Below the pieces are notes generated by a model. It saw nothing but the letters and a program-made list of their open reading frames with translations. It ran no database searches and was not told the DNA's origin. Below, in pieces: positions 51,647 to 60,826 of a DNA stretch of 64,000 nucleotides. Position numbers and translations under genes: made by a program. Source of the stretch: Cyanobium sp. PLM2.Bin73. Its GTDB lineage: Bacteria; Cyanobacteriota; Cyanobacteriia; PCC-6307; Cyanobiaceae. Numbering within the stretch: the first letter of the stretch is position 1; every line of letters starts with the position of its first letter. The stretch lies in NCBI GenBank assembly GCA_007694915.1, contig REEV01000120.1, positions 34,640-98,639 of the forward strand, written 5' to 3'.

Positions 51647-51701
51647 CGCGGTGTCCTGCGGGGCAATGCCTTGGCCAACTCTGCCACCCCAGGCAAGGGG
51701 C

Positions 51702-53720
51702 TCAGCGCCGCCGCAGCCGGCCCCAGTGGCGGAAGATGCGCTGGCGCAGGCTAAGGGGCACCGGTGGTGCCGAGCGCCAGGCCAGCAGCTCCTCGATCGC
51801 CTGCTCCGGCTCGATGAACAGGCCGCTGTGGCGGCTCACGTAGCGGGGATAGTCGATCAGGGCGCCATGCACCAGGGCATCGAGGCTGAGCTGGCGGCCG
51901 CGCCGCTCACAGCGCAGGCGGTCGTGGCTGAGGCCCCAGCCTGCATAGAAGGGCAGGCCCCAGGTGTGCACCTCCAGCTCCCGCAGCAGGGCCTCGAAGC
52001 CGGCGATCGAGGTGAGCACGTGCAGGGCGTCGATCTGGGTGAACAGCTGCTGGATCGCGGCGTCCACCACCAGCTCGTCACACCAGTCACGGGCCGCCGC
52101 CTCGTTCGAGCCCGGCCGGCACAGTCCCGCCAGCACATCAGGATGGGGCTTGTAGAGGAGGTAGGCCGCGGGCTCGGCGGCCCGCACCGCCTGCAGCAGG
52201 CCCAGGTTGGTGCGCACCCCCGGGGCGCCCAGCCGGATCGAGGCATCCGATTCCACCTGCCCCACCACCAGCACCACCCGCCGAAACCCGGCCGGTCGGC
52301 GCCAGGGGGGCGCCTGGAGGTTGTATTTGGTGATCGCCTCCGCCACCAGCCGCCGCCGCAGCGCCCGCGCCCGCCGCAGCTGCTGGTCGTCCCAGTGGCC
52401 GGTGGCCAGGCCATGCTCCAGATCGCTGGGGCCACCGGCGTCGTAGTAGATGCCGCGCCGGTCGATCACCCAGGAGATCGGATCGATCAGGTCGGCCCCC
52501 AGCCCCACCGAGCGCAGAAAGCCATCCTCGGCGTGCAGCAGCGGCAATGCCCGGCGGCGGGCCGCCTCCAGCAGCCGCGGTGAGGCCCGCCGGCCCCACA
52601 CCGCCAGCGCCTGGGCACGGCGGCCCGGAGCCTGCCACTGGAACCGGAAGCGCAGCCGGCTGCCGGCCAGGAAGCGGCGCAGCACCCGCTGCTTCCAGGG
52701 CGTGAAGCCGAAGGCCTCGATTCGCCCGGGCAGCTGGGCCCGCAGCCGGCGCTGCAGGCCGATGGCTGTGATCAGCTCGTCGGGCCCACAGATCTGGTGG
52801 CGGTGGGGATCCACATAGACGGCGTAGTCCACCAGGGCCGCCTGCACCAGATCGGCCAGCTGGCGGGGGCCGGCGTCGGCGCGGCGCGGCGGCGGTGGCA
52901 GGGCGTCGTGGCTGAGACCCCAGCCGGCGTAGAAGGGCATGCCGAAGCAGTGCACCGGCCGGCCCCAGAGCAGGGCCTCGAAACCCAGCTGGGAGGTGAC
53001 CACATACACCGCTTCCGCGTGCTCCAGCAGGGCGGTGGGATGGCCGCCGCTGGCCTCCAGCCGGATCCGCGGGTGCTGCAGCTGCCGGGGCTGGAAATGG
53101 CCGCGCTTGCGGCCCCGCACCACATCCGGGTGGGTCTTGACGAGCACCAGCCGCTGGGGATGGTGGGCCAGGGCCGCGGCGAGCATGGCCTGGAAGCTGG
53201 CGGCCGTGGCGTCGCCGAGGCCGATCGAGAGGTCGCCGGCGGTCTGATCGACCACCAGCACGAAGGGCTCCGCCGGCGCCGGCCCCTCGCGGGCGCCGTT
53301 GTACTTGCTCACCCGCTGCTCACACCACAGGCGGCGCAGGGCCTCGGCCCGCTCCAGCTGCTCTGCCGTGTGGGGGGAGGCGATCAGGCGCTCCAGGCGG
53401 CTGGGGCGGCCAGCGTCGTAGTAGATGCCGGTGTCATCGATCACCAGGCCCAGCGGTGCGCTGTCGGGGCCCAGGTCCAGAGAGCGCAGGAAGGCGTCCT
53501 CGCAGCGCCAGAGCGGCAGCTGCCGCCGCCGGGCCAGCCGCTCGGCCCGGCGGGCGCTGGGTTTGCGCCCCCAGCCCAGCAGGGCGTCGAGCTCGGCACC
53601 CGCGCAGCGGGCCGCGCCGGTCACCAGCCTGTGCTGGGCCAGCAGTGCGGCCAGGGTGCGATGGCGCAGCATGCCGGCAGCCGGCAGCCCCAGGCGGGCC
53701 GCTGGGAGAGGAGAGGCCAA
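51702..53720 (-). CDS. kpsC: KpsC-like capsular polysaccharide Kdo transferase
   Basis: A 672-residue protein with two repeated glycosyltransferase domains, as in KpsC, which builds the poly-Kdo linker of lipid-anchored capsules. Each half repeats GRKPSARRAERLARR / GRRASPRLLEAARR, EDAFLRSLDLG / EDGFLRSVGLG, GIYYDAG and GFEALLWGRPVHCFGMPFYAGWGLSHD-type segments. TTG 53720 gives the longest form; ATG 53672 (MLRHRTLAALL) is an alternative. It diverges from the CMP-sugar and NeuB cluster. Confidence 0.9.
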   Translation of the reverse strand: MASPLPAARLGLPAAGMLRHRTLAALLAQHRLVTGAARCAGAELDALLGWGRKPSARRAERLARRRQLPLWRCEDAFLRSLDLGPDSAPLGLVIDDTGIYYDAGRPSRLERLIASPHTAEQLERAEALRRLWCEQRVSKYNGAREGPAPAEPFVLVVDQTAGDLSIGLGDATAASFQAMLAAALAHHPQRLVLVKTHPDVVRGRKRGHFQPRQLQHPRIRLEASGGHPTALLEHAEAVYVVTSQLGFEALLWGRPVHCFGMPFYAGWGLSHDALPPPPRRADAGPRQLADLVQAALVDYAVYVDPHRHQICGPDELITAIGLQRRLRAQLPGRIEAFGFTPWKQRVLRRFLAGSRLRFRFQWQAPGRRAQALAVWGRRASPRLLEAARRRALPLLHAEDGFLRSVGLGADLIDPISWVIDRRGIYYDAGGPSDLEHGLATGHWDDQQLRRARALRRRLVAEAITKYNLQAPPWRRPAGFRRVVLVVGQVESDASIRLGAPGVRTNLGLLQAVRAAEPAAYLLYKPHPDVLAGLCRPGSNEAAARDWCDELVVDAAIQQLFTQIDALHVLTSIAGFEALLRELEVHTWGLPFYAGWGLSHDRLRCERRGRQLSLDALVHGALIDYPRYVSRHSGLFIEPEQAIEELLAWRSAPPVPLSLRQRIFRHWGRLRRR

Positions 53721-53841
53721 GGGCGAGTCGGGGAGCCGCCGACGGGGAGCTGGCGGGAGCGCGGCTCAGGCTACCGGCCGCGCCGTGGCTGCTACCTTCA
53801 GCCCAAGTGCTGCCGGGGCCCCAGGGCGGACCGACTGCCTC

Positions 53842-54093
53842 ATGCACAGCTCGTTCGACCAGCTCTGCGCAGCCGTTGCCGACGACATCGGCATGCCGGT
53901 GGGCCGGGTGCGTCGGGTGGCGCTGGCCCTGGAGCGCCAGCGTCTGCGCGCGGCCAGTGCGGCCCCTGGATCGGACCCGCTGGCGGCGCCGGCCGGCGCT
54001 CCCCAGGGATCGGCCGCCCAGGACGACCCCCTGCGCTGGTATCCGCTCGGAGCCAATGGCCGGCTGCGGCCACCGCTGCCGGAGCGGCCATGA
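53842..54093 (+). CDS. Short protein at the head of the NeuA-type operon
   Basis: An 83-residue protein whose stop overlaps the NeuA-type ATG (ATGA at 54090-54093), which supports it as real. The N-terminal half (SFDQLCAAVADDIGMPVGRVRRVALALERQRL) looks like one or two helices with a helix-turn-helix flavour; the rest is Ala/Pro/Gly-rich linker ending in WYPLGANGRLRPPLPERP. No family is recognised. It is the first gene of a rightward operon running to about 62.5 kb. Confidence 0.62.
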   Translation: MHSSFDQLCAAVADDIGMPVGRVRRVALALERQRLRAASAAPGSDPLAAPAGAPQGSAAQDDPLRWYPLGANGRLRPPLPERP

Positions 54094-54842
54094 GCGCCCC
54101 CGGAGCCGCCGGCAGCATTGATCCGGACCTGCCGCCCCTGGCCCTGATCCCGGCCCGGGGGGGCTCCAAGGGCGTGCCAGGCAAAAATCTGCGCCCCGTG
54201 GGCGAGGTCCCCCTGCTGGCCCGCACGGTGCGGGCCGCCCGGGCTGCCGCCAGCCTCGGGCCGGTGTGGGTGAGCAGCGACGACGAAGCGATCGGGGCCC
54301 TGGCCGAACGGGAAGGGGCCGGCTGGTTGCGGCGGCCCGCCGATCTGGCCGGAGACACCGCCAGCTCGGAGGCGGCCCTGCTGCACGCCCTGCAGTCCCT
54401 GGCGGAGCAGGGACCCTTGCCGGCGCTGTTCGTGTTTCTGCAGTGCACCTCACCGTTCACTCGGGGGGAGCACATCGACATGGTGGTGGGGCAGCTGCAG
54501 GCGTCCGAAGCCGCCATGGCCTTCAGCGTGACGCCCTGGCATGGGTTTCTCTGGGGCCGCGATCCCGCCGGCCATGGCGTGGGGGTGAACCATGATCCGA
54601 GCCGGCCCCGCCCGCGCCGGCAGGACCTCGCACCCACCTTTCTGGAGACCGGAGCGATCTACGCCATCCGCACTCTGGCCTTCCTGGAGCGGGGCACCCG
54701 CTTCATGGCGCCCACCCTGCCGGTAACGATCGACGCGCCGGCACCGGAGATCGACACCGCCGCCGATCTGGCCCTGTGCCGGCAGCTGGCACCCCTGCTC
54801 GATGGGCCGCACGGGGCCACCAGCCTGGAGACGGGCCGTTGA
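54090..54842 (+). CDS. NeuA-type CMP-nonulosonate (acylneuraminate) cytidylyltransferase
   Basis: A 250-residue cytidylyltransferase. The CTP-binding motif IPARGGSKGVPGKN is at residues 20-33, as in NeuA and relatives that activate sialic, pseudaminic or legionaminic acid. VWVSSDDEAIGALAE, FLQCTSPFTRGEHID and TFLETGAIYAI follow the family order, and DTAADLALC matches the C-terminal Asp region. Which sugar it activates cannot be told from sequence alone. TTG of the next gene overlaps its stop. Confidence 0.9.
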   Translation: MSAPGAAGSIDPDLPPLALIPARGGSKGVPGKNLRPVGEVPLLARTVRAARAAASLGPVWVSSDDEAIGALAEREGAGWLRRPADLAGDTASSEAALLHALQSLAEQGPLPALFVFLQCTSPFTRGEHIDMVVGQLQASEAAMAFSVTPWHGFLWGRDPAGHGVGVNHDPSRPRPRRQDLAPTFLETGAIYAIRTLAFLERGTRFMAPTLPVTIDAPAPEIDTAADLALCRQLAPLLDGPHGATSLETGR

Positions 54843-56128
54843 GCGCCCTGCAGGGACACCACATCGCCGCGCTGGCCTGCTTCGACTCGTTCGGCAAGAC
54901 GGCCATGAACCTGCTGCATGCGGCACGGCGCGCCGGGGCGCAGACCACCCTGCACCTGATGGAGCTGCCGGGCCGCAAGCTGTCCCGCCGCCAGGTGCTG
55001 GAGATCCGCCGCATCGGCCCGCGCACCGAACTGCGCCAACACCTCTGGGGACAACTGCGCAGCCTGCGCAGTGAGCTGGCCAGCCTGGACGCCCTGGTGC
55101 TGGGCCTCGACGGACGCCGCAGCCGCGAGACCCTGCTGCTGCTGCAGTCGGAGTGGTCGGGTGAGCAGCGCCGGCCGGTGCTCGTGAGCGCCTATCCCGG
55201 GATCCTCTTCCGCCACCAGCTCGAGGGGATGATGGATCGCTCGGGGGTGGATCTGCTCTGCCTGAACGCCGAGGTGGACCTGGAGCTCTACCGACGCGGC
55301 TGCCACGACCTGGGCATCGATGGCGGCAATGCCCTGCTGACCGGTCTGCCGATCCTCTGGTCGCTGCAACCGCGGCCACAGCCGGCTGAGCCGGGGGCGA
55401 TCGTGTTCTTCGAGCAGCCCTCGGTGCCCGACAACCCGATCCAGCGCCGCTACCTCTGCCGCCGGCTGGCGGATCTGGCCCGGGCCTGGCCGGATCATCC
55501 GGTGATCTTCAAGCCCCGCACCTCCAGCGTGGAGGCCACCCTGCACCGGCACCACGGAGAGATGGCCCGCCGGGTGGCCAAGATGGGCCGCAAGATCAGC
55601 AACCTGCGCATCAGCCACAAGCCCAGCCTGGCCCTGCTGCAACGCTGCGCCTGTGCGATCACCGTCTCATCGACGGCCGCCATGGAGGCCATGGCCCTGG
55701 GGGTGAGCACCCGCATCGTGGCCGACCTGGGGATCAACGAAACCCTCGGCAACCACTACTTCCTCGGTTCCGGCGCCCTGGCCGACTTCGACGCCATCGT
55801 GCGCGATCCCTTCACCCCCTGCCACGACCCGATCTGGCTGGCCAGCCACGGCCACTGCAGCGAGGGCGCGGACCGCTTCGTGGCTTCCCTGGCCGCCCGG
55901 CTGGAGCAGCCAACCCAGCCCGCCAGCGCTGCCAGGCCAGGCCCCCCCGGCTGGGGCAGTGAGGCCTGGCAGCGCTATGCCCTGGCCCGGGGTGGCCGGC
56001 GGATGCTGAGCTCGGCCGGGGCCCGCTCCCGCCAGGGGGCCAGCCACCGCGGCCGCGACCTGCTGCGCCGGATCCGCCAGCAGCTGGTGGGCCTGTGGGG
56101 GATGGAGCGGCTGCTCAAGGGCCGATGA
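54839..56128 (+). CDS. Putative glycosyltransferase A of a tandem triplet
   Basis: A 429-residue protein, start TTG 54839 in a TTGA overlap with the NeuA stop. It shares blocks with the next two genes: FFEQPSVPDNPIQRRYLCRRLADLARAWP, KPRTSSVEATLHRHH, NLRISHKPSLALLQR, TVSSTAAMEAMALGVSTRIVADLGINE and GNHYFLGSGAL. The TVSSTAxxEAxALG pattern is that of GT-B-like capsule and polysialyl-type transferases where an SS-T binds the CMP phosphate. My recollection is that such cyanobacterial proteins are filed as DUF6716; unverified. Likely transfers the CMP-activated sugar. Confidence 0.72.
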   Translation: MSALQGHHIAALACFDSFGKTAMNLLHAARRAGAQTTLHLMELPGRKLSRRQVLEIRRIGPRTELRQHLWGQLRSLRSELASLDALVLGLDGRRSRETLLLLQSEWSGEQRRPVLVSAYPGILFRHQLEGMMDRSGVDLLCLNAEVDLELYRRGCHDLGIDGGNALLTGLPILWSLQPRPQPAEPGAIVFFEQPSVPDNPIQRRYLCRRLADLARAWPDHPVIFKPRTSSVEATLHRHHGEMARRVAKMGRKISNLRISHKPSLALLQRCACAITVSSTAAMEAMALGVSTRIVADLGINETLGNHYFLGSGALADFDAIVRDPFTPCHDPIWLASHGHCSEGADRFVASLAARLEQPTQPASAARPGPPGWGSEAWQRYALARGGRRMLSSAGARSRQGASHRGRDLLRRIRQQLVGLWGMERLLKGR

Positions 56129-57177
56129 AGCTGGCCCTGATCAGCGACTCGCCGGCAGCTCTGCAGGCCTGCCTGCACCTGGCCCGCCAGCTGCACGGGG
56201 CCGGCGTGGAGGTGACCCAGATCGTGGCGCCGGCCCTGGAGGCCTCCCTGCAGGCCGCGGCACCAGCAGAGCGCAGCAGGGCCCTGGTGATGGAGCCGCT
56301 GGCCTTCGCCACCAGCGAGCTGATGGACCACCTCGAGGCCGCCGGAGTGTTCCTCGATCCGCCACGGCTGGCTGCCTTTCGGCAGGGGCACCAGCGGGCA
56401 GCAAGCCTGCGCGGACAGCGCGGGCGGCCCCTGTTCAGCGGCCCGCTGCAGCCGCTGGTGGGCGATGCCCTCAGCGCCGATCTGCTGCCACGGCTGGGCT
56501 ACGACCTGATCTGCCTCCACGGCCAGACCCAGGTGGAGGCGCTGGCCTGGCTGGTGCGGGGCAGCGCCCATGCCGCCCAGGCCCATGCCGCCATCGGCCT
56601 GTGGAGCCTGCCCAGCGCACCGGTCGGCCTGGCCGTGAGTGAACGGCCGCAGCTGCTGGTGCTGGAGCAACGGGCCGTGCCCGGCAGCGCGCGGGAGAAG
56701 GCCCTGCTCTACCGCCGGTTCCAGGCCCTGGCCCTGGCCTCCCCCGGCTGGACCGTGCGCCTGCAGCCCGACTATCCGCTGCCCGGCGATCCGCAGCTGT
56801 GGGAGGAGACGACCCTGGCCTGGCATCACCGGCAGGACCGACAGCGGCCCGCCAATCTGCAGCTGGGTCAGCTGGAGGACCTTCCCCTCAGCCTGATGCA
56901 GGCCTGGGCCTGCCTGGGAATCAGCTCCCCCTGGCTACTCAGCGCCATGGTGCGGGGCAAGCCCACGGTGGTGCTGGGCGACTACGGCATCCGCACCGAG
57001 TTCGATGGGCCGCTGTTCTTCGGCTCTGGACTGATGCGGCGGCTGGCTGACTGTCAGCCGCTCGAGCGCCTGCTCACGGCACCCGCCGCCAACGCCGGCT
57101 GGCTGGCGGACCTGGGCTGGGCGATCGCCGACGGGCCCCAGCGGCTGCGGCGACAGCTGGAGGCGCTGGCCCGATGA
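56125..57177 (+). CDS. Putative glycosyltransferase B, diverged member of the triplet
   Basis: A 350-residue protein, ATG overlapping the previous stop (ATGA). It follows the same layout: VLEQRAVPGSAREKALLYRRFQALALASPGW, NLQLGQLEDLPLSLMQAWACLGISSPWLLSAMVRGKPTVVLGDYGIR and GPLFFGSGLMRRL. Compared with its neighbours the VSSTA motif is replaced by ISSPW, and the KPR is QPD, so it may have lost or changed activity. It is shorter at the C-terminus. Confidence 0.65.
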   Translation: MKLALISDSPAALQACLHLARQLHGAGVEVTQIVAPALEASLQAAAPAERSRALVMEPLAFATSELMDHLEAAGVFLDPPRLAAFRQGHQRAASLRGQRGRPLFSGPLQPLVGDALSADLLPRLGYDLICLHGQTQVEALAWLVRGSAHAAQAHAAIGLWSLPSAPVGLAVSERPQLLVLEQRAVPGSAREKALLYRRFQALALASPGWTVRLQPDYPLPGDPQLWEETTLAWHHRQDRQRPANLQLGQLEDLPLSLMQAWACLGISSPWLLSAMVRGKPTVVLGDYGIRTEFDGPLFFGSGLMRRLADCQPLERLLTAPAANAGWLADLGWAIADGPQRLRRQLEALAR

Positions 57178-58484
57178 CCCTGAAGCTGCTGCTGGTGGCC
57201 GACAGCGACAGCCAACTGTTGGCCGCTCAGGCCCTGGCCCAGGGCGCCGGGGCGGGGCGGGCAGCCATCACCGTGAATGCGGTACCACGGGAGGGCACCC
57301 CCGCAGCGGTGCTGGAGGCGCTGGAGCGACAGGGGGAGCTGTGGCGGCAGTCGCTGCGGCAGCTGTTGAACGAGCCGCGCCTCGATGGCTTCGATGCCAT
57401 CGGCGTGTACCTCACCGGCAGCAAGCTGGCGGAATTCCGCAGCGTCTACCTGGCCAGCCGGCGGCAGCTGGGCCGACCGACCCGTCCCCTGTTCTGTGGC
57501 TTCAACGGCGTGGTGCTGGAGCGCTTCGAGGAGGCGATCGCCTGGCGGCTGGGCTACGACCTGATCTGCCTCAATGGCCCCCGCGATCAGGCCCGGCTGG
57601 AGCTGATGCTGCGCCACACCCCCTTCGCGGGCCAGCGCTCTGTGCTCACGGGGTTGAATCGGCAGCGGGGAGTGGAGCCGCAAGGGGGGCGCCTCAACCG
57701 GCTGGTCTTCGCCGAGCAGGTGGTGATGCCGGCTGAAGCGGCCGAGCGGCGCCGGCTGGTGCGCAGCCTGGCGGCGCTGGCCCGCCGCTCCCCCGACTGG
57801 GAGGTGCTGATCAAGCCCCGGGTGGCCCCCCACGAGAGCACCTTCCACACCGTGGAAACCCACATCGACCAGACGCTGGTGGAGGCCCTCGGCAGCCCTC
57901 CGGCCAACCTGCGAATCAGCTACGAGCCCCTGGCAGCACTGCTGGCCAGCAGCCGGGTGATGGCGACGGTGTCCTCCACGGCCTTCTTCGACGCCCTGGA
58001 CCTGGGCTGCAAGCCAGTGGTGTTGGCCGATTTCGGGCTGCGCCACGACCTTGGCACCCCCTTCTTCGCCGGCTCCGGTGTGCTGCGCCAACTGGAATCC
58101 GCCGCCGATCTGGAGAGCCTGGCGGCGGGGCCAGACCCCGATCCCGACTGGCTGGAGTGGGTGGGGTATCACCCGCGCTTCACTGCCGAGAACCTGCTGG
58201 AGGCCCTCGAACAGCTGGCGACAGAGGCCGGGCCTGCTGAGCCGGTGCTGCAGCATCCGGGCTACGTGATCAACGCCGCCGAGCTGGCCACCAACCAGCT
58301 GCGCCGCGCGGCGGAGGCGGCCCTGGGCCGCCGCGACCTGGAGGAGGCGGTGCGGCTGCTGGAGATCGCCCAGCTGCAGCGCCCTGATCACCGCAACATC
58401 GCCCGGCGGCTTGCGGCCATGCGCATCGCCAACCCGATCGCGCGCCGGCTGGCCCTGCTGGTGACGCCCCGCTTTCGGGCCTAG
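57174..58484 (+). CDS. Putative glycosyltransferase C of a tandem triplet
   Basis: A 436-residue protein, ATGA overlap with gene B. The blocks are FAEQVVMPAEAAERRRLVRSLAALARRSPDW, LIKPRVAPHESTFHTVE, NLRISYEPLAALLASSRVMATVSSTAFFDALDLGCKPVVLADFGLR and TPFFAGSGVLRQL. It is closest to gene A in motif integrity. The C-terminal 90 residues add a helical extension (NAAELATNQLRRAAEAALGRRDLEEAVRLLEIAQ). Probably a duplicate that adds a different linkage or partner sugar. Confidence 0.72.
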   Translation: MTLKLLLVADSDSQLLAAQALAQGAGAGRAAITVNAVPREGTPAAVLEALERQGELWRQSLRQLLNEPRLDGFDAIGVYLTGSKLAEFRSVYLASRRQLGRPTRPLFCGFNGVVLERFEEAIAWRLGYDLICLNGPRDQARLELMLRHTPFAGQRSVLTGLNRQRGVEPQGGRLNRLVFAEQVVMPAEAAERRRLVRSLAALARRSPDWEVLIKPRVAPHESTFHTVETHIDQTLVEALGSPPANLRISYEPLAALLASSRVMATVSSTAFFDALDLGCKPVVLADFGLRHDLGTPFFAGSGVLRQLESAADLESLAAGPDPDPDWLEWVGYHPRFTAENLLEALEQLATEAGPAEPVLQHPGYVINAAELATNQLRRAAEAALGRRDLEEAVRLLEIAQLQRPDHRNIARRLAAMRIANPIARRLALLVTPRFRA

Positions 58485-58531
58485 ATTCAAGCTCACAACA
58501 AAGGGCAGGCGGAGACTTGGGGCAGGCGGGC

Positions 58532-60826
58532 ATGCAGGCAGTTCAGGCGGTGCAGATTGAGCGCAATTTCACCCAGTTCGTTGTCTTTGCCGAAGACTCG
58601 ATCCTCTCCGCTCTCAACAAGATCACGGCCAACAAATCCCGCCTGATCTTCGTGGTGTCGGAAGCGGGCATCCTCCAGGGGGTGCTCAGCGACGGCGACT
58701 TCCGTCGCTGGATCGGCTCCAGCGACGGGATCGATCTGGGCCTGCCGGTGACCGCCGCCATGAATCCGCGCTGCGTCTCGGCCCCCGAGGGCAGCGCCGG
58801 CAGCGAGCTGGCCGCGCTGTTCTCCCAGAAGATCCAGGTGATCCCCCTGCTCGATGACCACGGACGGGTGGTGGCCGTGGCTCGGGGTGCCCGGCGCCAG
58901 CTGGATCTGGCCGGCCGGGCGATCGGCGCTGACGCTCCCGCCTTCGTGATCGCCGAGATCGGCAACAACCACAACGGCAGCCTGGAGCTGGCCCTGCGGC
59001 TGATCGATGCCGCCGCCGAGGCCGGGGCCGACTGTGCCAAGTTTCAGATGCGCGACATGGGGCGCCTCTACGTCAACGCCGGCGACAGCAATGACATGGC
59101 GTCCGATCTGGGCACCCAGTACACCCTGGATCTGCTGGAGCGCTTCCAGCTCAGCGACGACCAGCTCTATCGCTGCTTCGACCATGCCCTCGCCCGGGGC
59201 CTGATTCCGCTCTGCACACCCTGGGACGAGACCAGCCTGGAGAAGCTCGACCGCTGGGGGATGGCGGGCTTCAAGGTGGCGTCGGCCGACTTCACCAACC
59301 ACCAGCTGCTCGGGGCCATCGCCAACACCGGCAAACCGCTGATCGCCTCCACCGGCATGGCCACCGAGCAGGAGATCTCGGCCGGCATCCGCCATCTGCG
59401 CGGACAGGGAGCCGCCTTCGTACTGCTGCACTGCAACTCCACCTATCCCACTCCGTTCAAGGACGTGAATCTGCGCTATCTGCAGCGGCTGGCGGAGCTG
59501 GCCGAGGGACCGGTGGGCTACTCGGGCCACGAACGGGGCTTCGCGGTCCCGATCGCCGCTGTGGCCCTCGGTGCCGCCGTGGTGGAGAAACACATCACCC
59601 TCGACCGGGCCATGGAGGGCAATGACCACAAAGTGAGCCTGCTGCCCGATGAGTTCGCCGCCATGGTGGCCGGCATCCGGGCGGTGGAGGACTCCCTGGG
59701 CTCGGAGGCCGCCCGAAGCCTCAGCCAGGGGGAGCTGATGAACCGTGAAGTGCTGGCCAAGAGCCTGGTGGCCGCCTGCACCATTCCCGCCGGCGTGCCG
59801 GTGACCCGCGAGATGGTCCGCATCCAGAGCCCGGGGCAGGGGCTGCAGCCCTACCGGCTCAACGATCTGCTGGGCAAGGTGCTGCACAGCGCCAAGGGGG
59901 AGGGGGAGTGCTTCTTCGCCTCCGATCTCGACCAGCCCGCCGCCCAGCCACGCCCCTACCGCTTCGCCCACCGCTTCGGGGTGCCGGTGCGCTATCACGA
60001 TCTGCACCGCTTCTCCGGAGCCAGCAACCTCGATCTGGTGGAGATCCACCTCAGCTACAAGGATGTGGAGCTGGACATCGATGCCGTGCTCCCCGCCCGG
60101 GTGCCCATGGGCCTGGTGGTGCACGCGCCGGAGCTGTTCGCCGGCGACCACACCCTCGATCTCTGCAGCGACGACGCCGACTACCGCCGCCGCTCGGTGG
60201 CGGAACTGCAGCGGGTGATCGACATCTCAGCCCGCCTGCGCCGCCGTTTCGACTGCCCCGAGCCGGTGCTGCTGGTGACCAACGTGGGCGGTTTCTCCAG
60301 CCAGCGTCACCTTGATCCGCGGGAACGGGAGGCCCTGCTGGAGCGACTGGTGGAGAGCCTGGCCCAGGTGTGCGGTGACGAGGTGGAGATCATCCCCCAG
60401 ACCATGCCCCCCTTCCCCTGGCACTTCGGCGGCCAGCGCTTTCACAACCTGTTCGTAGATGCCGACACGATCGAGGCCTTCTGCCGGAGCCAGGCCATGC
60501 GGGTGTGCCTGGATGTGTCCCACTCCAAACTCGCCTGCAACCACCTGCACGAGCCCTTCTCGCTGTTTCTGGAGCGGATCCTTCCCTTCACCGCCCACCT
60601 GCACCTGGCCGATGCCAGCGGTGTGGATGGCGAAGGGCTGCAGATCGATGAGGGCGAGGTGGACTGGGCCAGCGTCTTCCGGCTTCTGGGCCAGCTGGCC
60701 CCACAGGCGTCCTTCATCCCCGAGATCTGGCAGGGCCACAAGAACAACGGCGAGGGGGCCTGGCTGGCCCTCGAGCGCCTCGAGCACCACCAGCTGGCCC
60801 AGCAGCGCACCCCCGTCGCTGCATGA
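58532..60826 (+). CDS. Nonulosonate (NeuB-type) synthase fused to CBS, SAF and TIM-barrel domains
   Basis: A 764-residue multidomain enzyme. Residues 1-125: CBS pair (SALNKITANKSRLIFVVSE, then KIQVIPLLDDHGRVVAVA). About 137-385: NeuB synthase barrel with VIAEIGNNHNGSLELA, CAKFQMRDM, STGMATEQEI and VLLHCNSTYPTP. About 405-460: SAF antifreeze-like domain (ACTIPAGVPVTREMVRIQSPGQG). About 476-755: xylose-isomerase-like TIM barrel (LDLVEIHLSYKDVE, RVCLDVSHSKLACNH, HLHLADASGVDGEGLQIDEGEVDW). NeuB condenses PEP with a hexosamine to a nonulosonic acid; the CBS and last barrel suggest nucleotide control and a second activity. ATG 58532 chosen; TTG 58517 possible. Confidence 0.88.
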   Translation: MQAVQAVQIERNFTQFVVFAEDSILSALNKITANKSRLIFVVSEAGILQGVLSDGDFRRWIGSSDGIDLGLPVTAAMNPRCVSAPEGSAGSELAALFSQKIQVIPLLDDHGRVVAVARGARRQLDLAGRAIGADAPAFVIAEIGNNHNGSLELALRLIDAAAEAGADCAKFQMRDMGRLYVNAGDSNDMASDLGTQYTLDLLERFQLSDDQLYRCFDHALARGLIPLCTPWDETSLEKLDRWGMAGFKVASADFTNHQLLGAIANTGKPLIASTGMATEQEISAGIRHLRGQGAAFVLLHCNSTYPTPFKDVNLRYLQRLAELAEGPVGYSGHERGFAVPIAAVALGAAVVEKHITLDRAMEGNDHKVSLLPDEFAAMVAGIRAVEDSLGSEAARSLSQGELMNREVLAKSLVAACTIPAGVPVTREMVRIQSPGQGLQPYRLNDLLGKVLHSAKGEGECFFASDLDQPAAQPRPYRFAHRFGVPVRYHDLHRFSGASNLDLVEIHLSYKDVELDIDAVLPARVPMGLVVHAPELFAGDHTLDLCSDDADYRRRSVAELQRVIDISARLRRRFDCPEPVLLVTNVGGFSSQRHLDPREREALLERLVESLAQVCGDEVEIIPQTMPPFPWHFGGQRFHNLFVDADTIEAFCRSQAMRVCLDVSHSKLACNHLHEPFSLFLERILPFTAHLHLADASGVDGEGLQIDEGEVDWASVFRLLGQLAPQASFIPEIWQGHKNNGEGAWLALERLEHHQLAQQRTPVAA

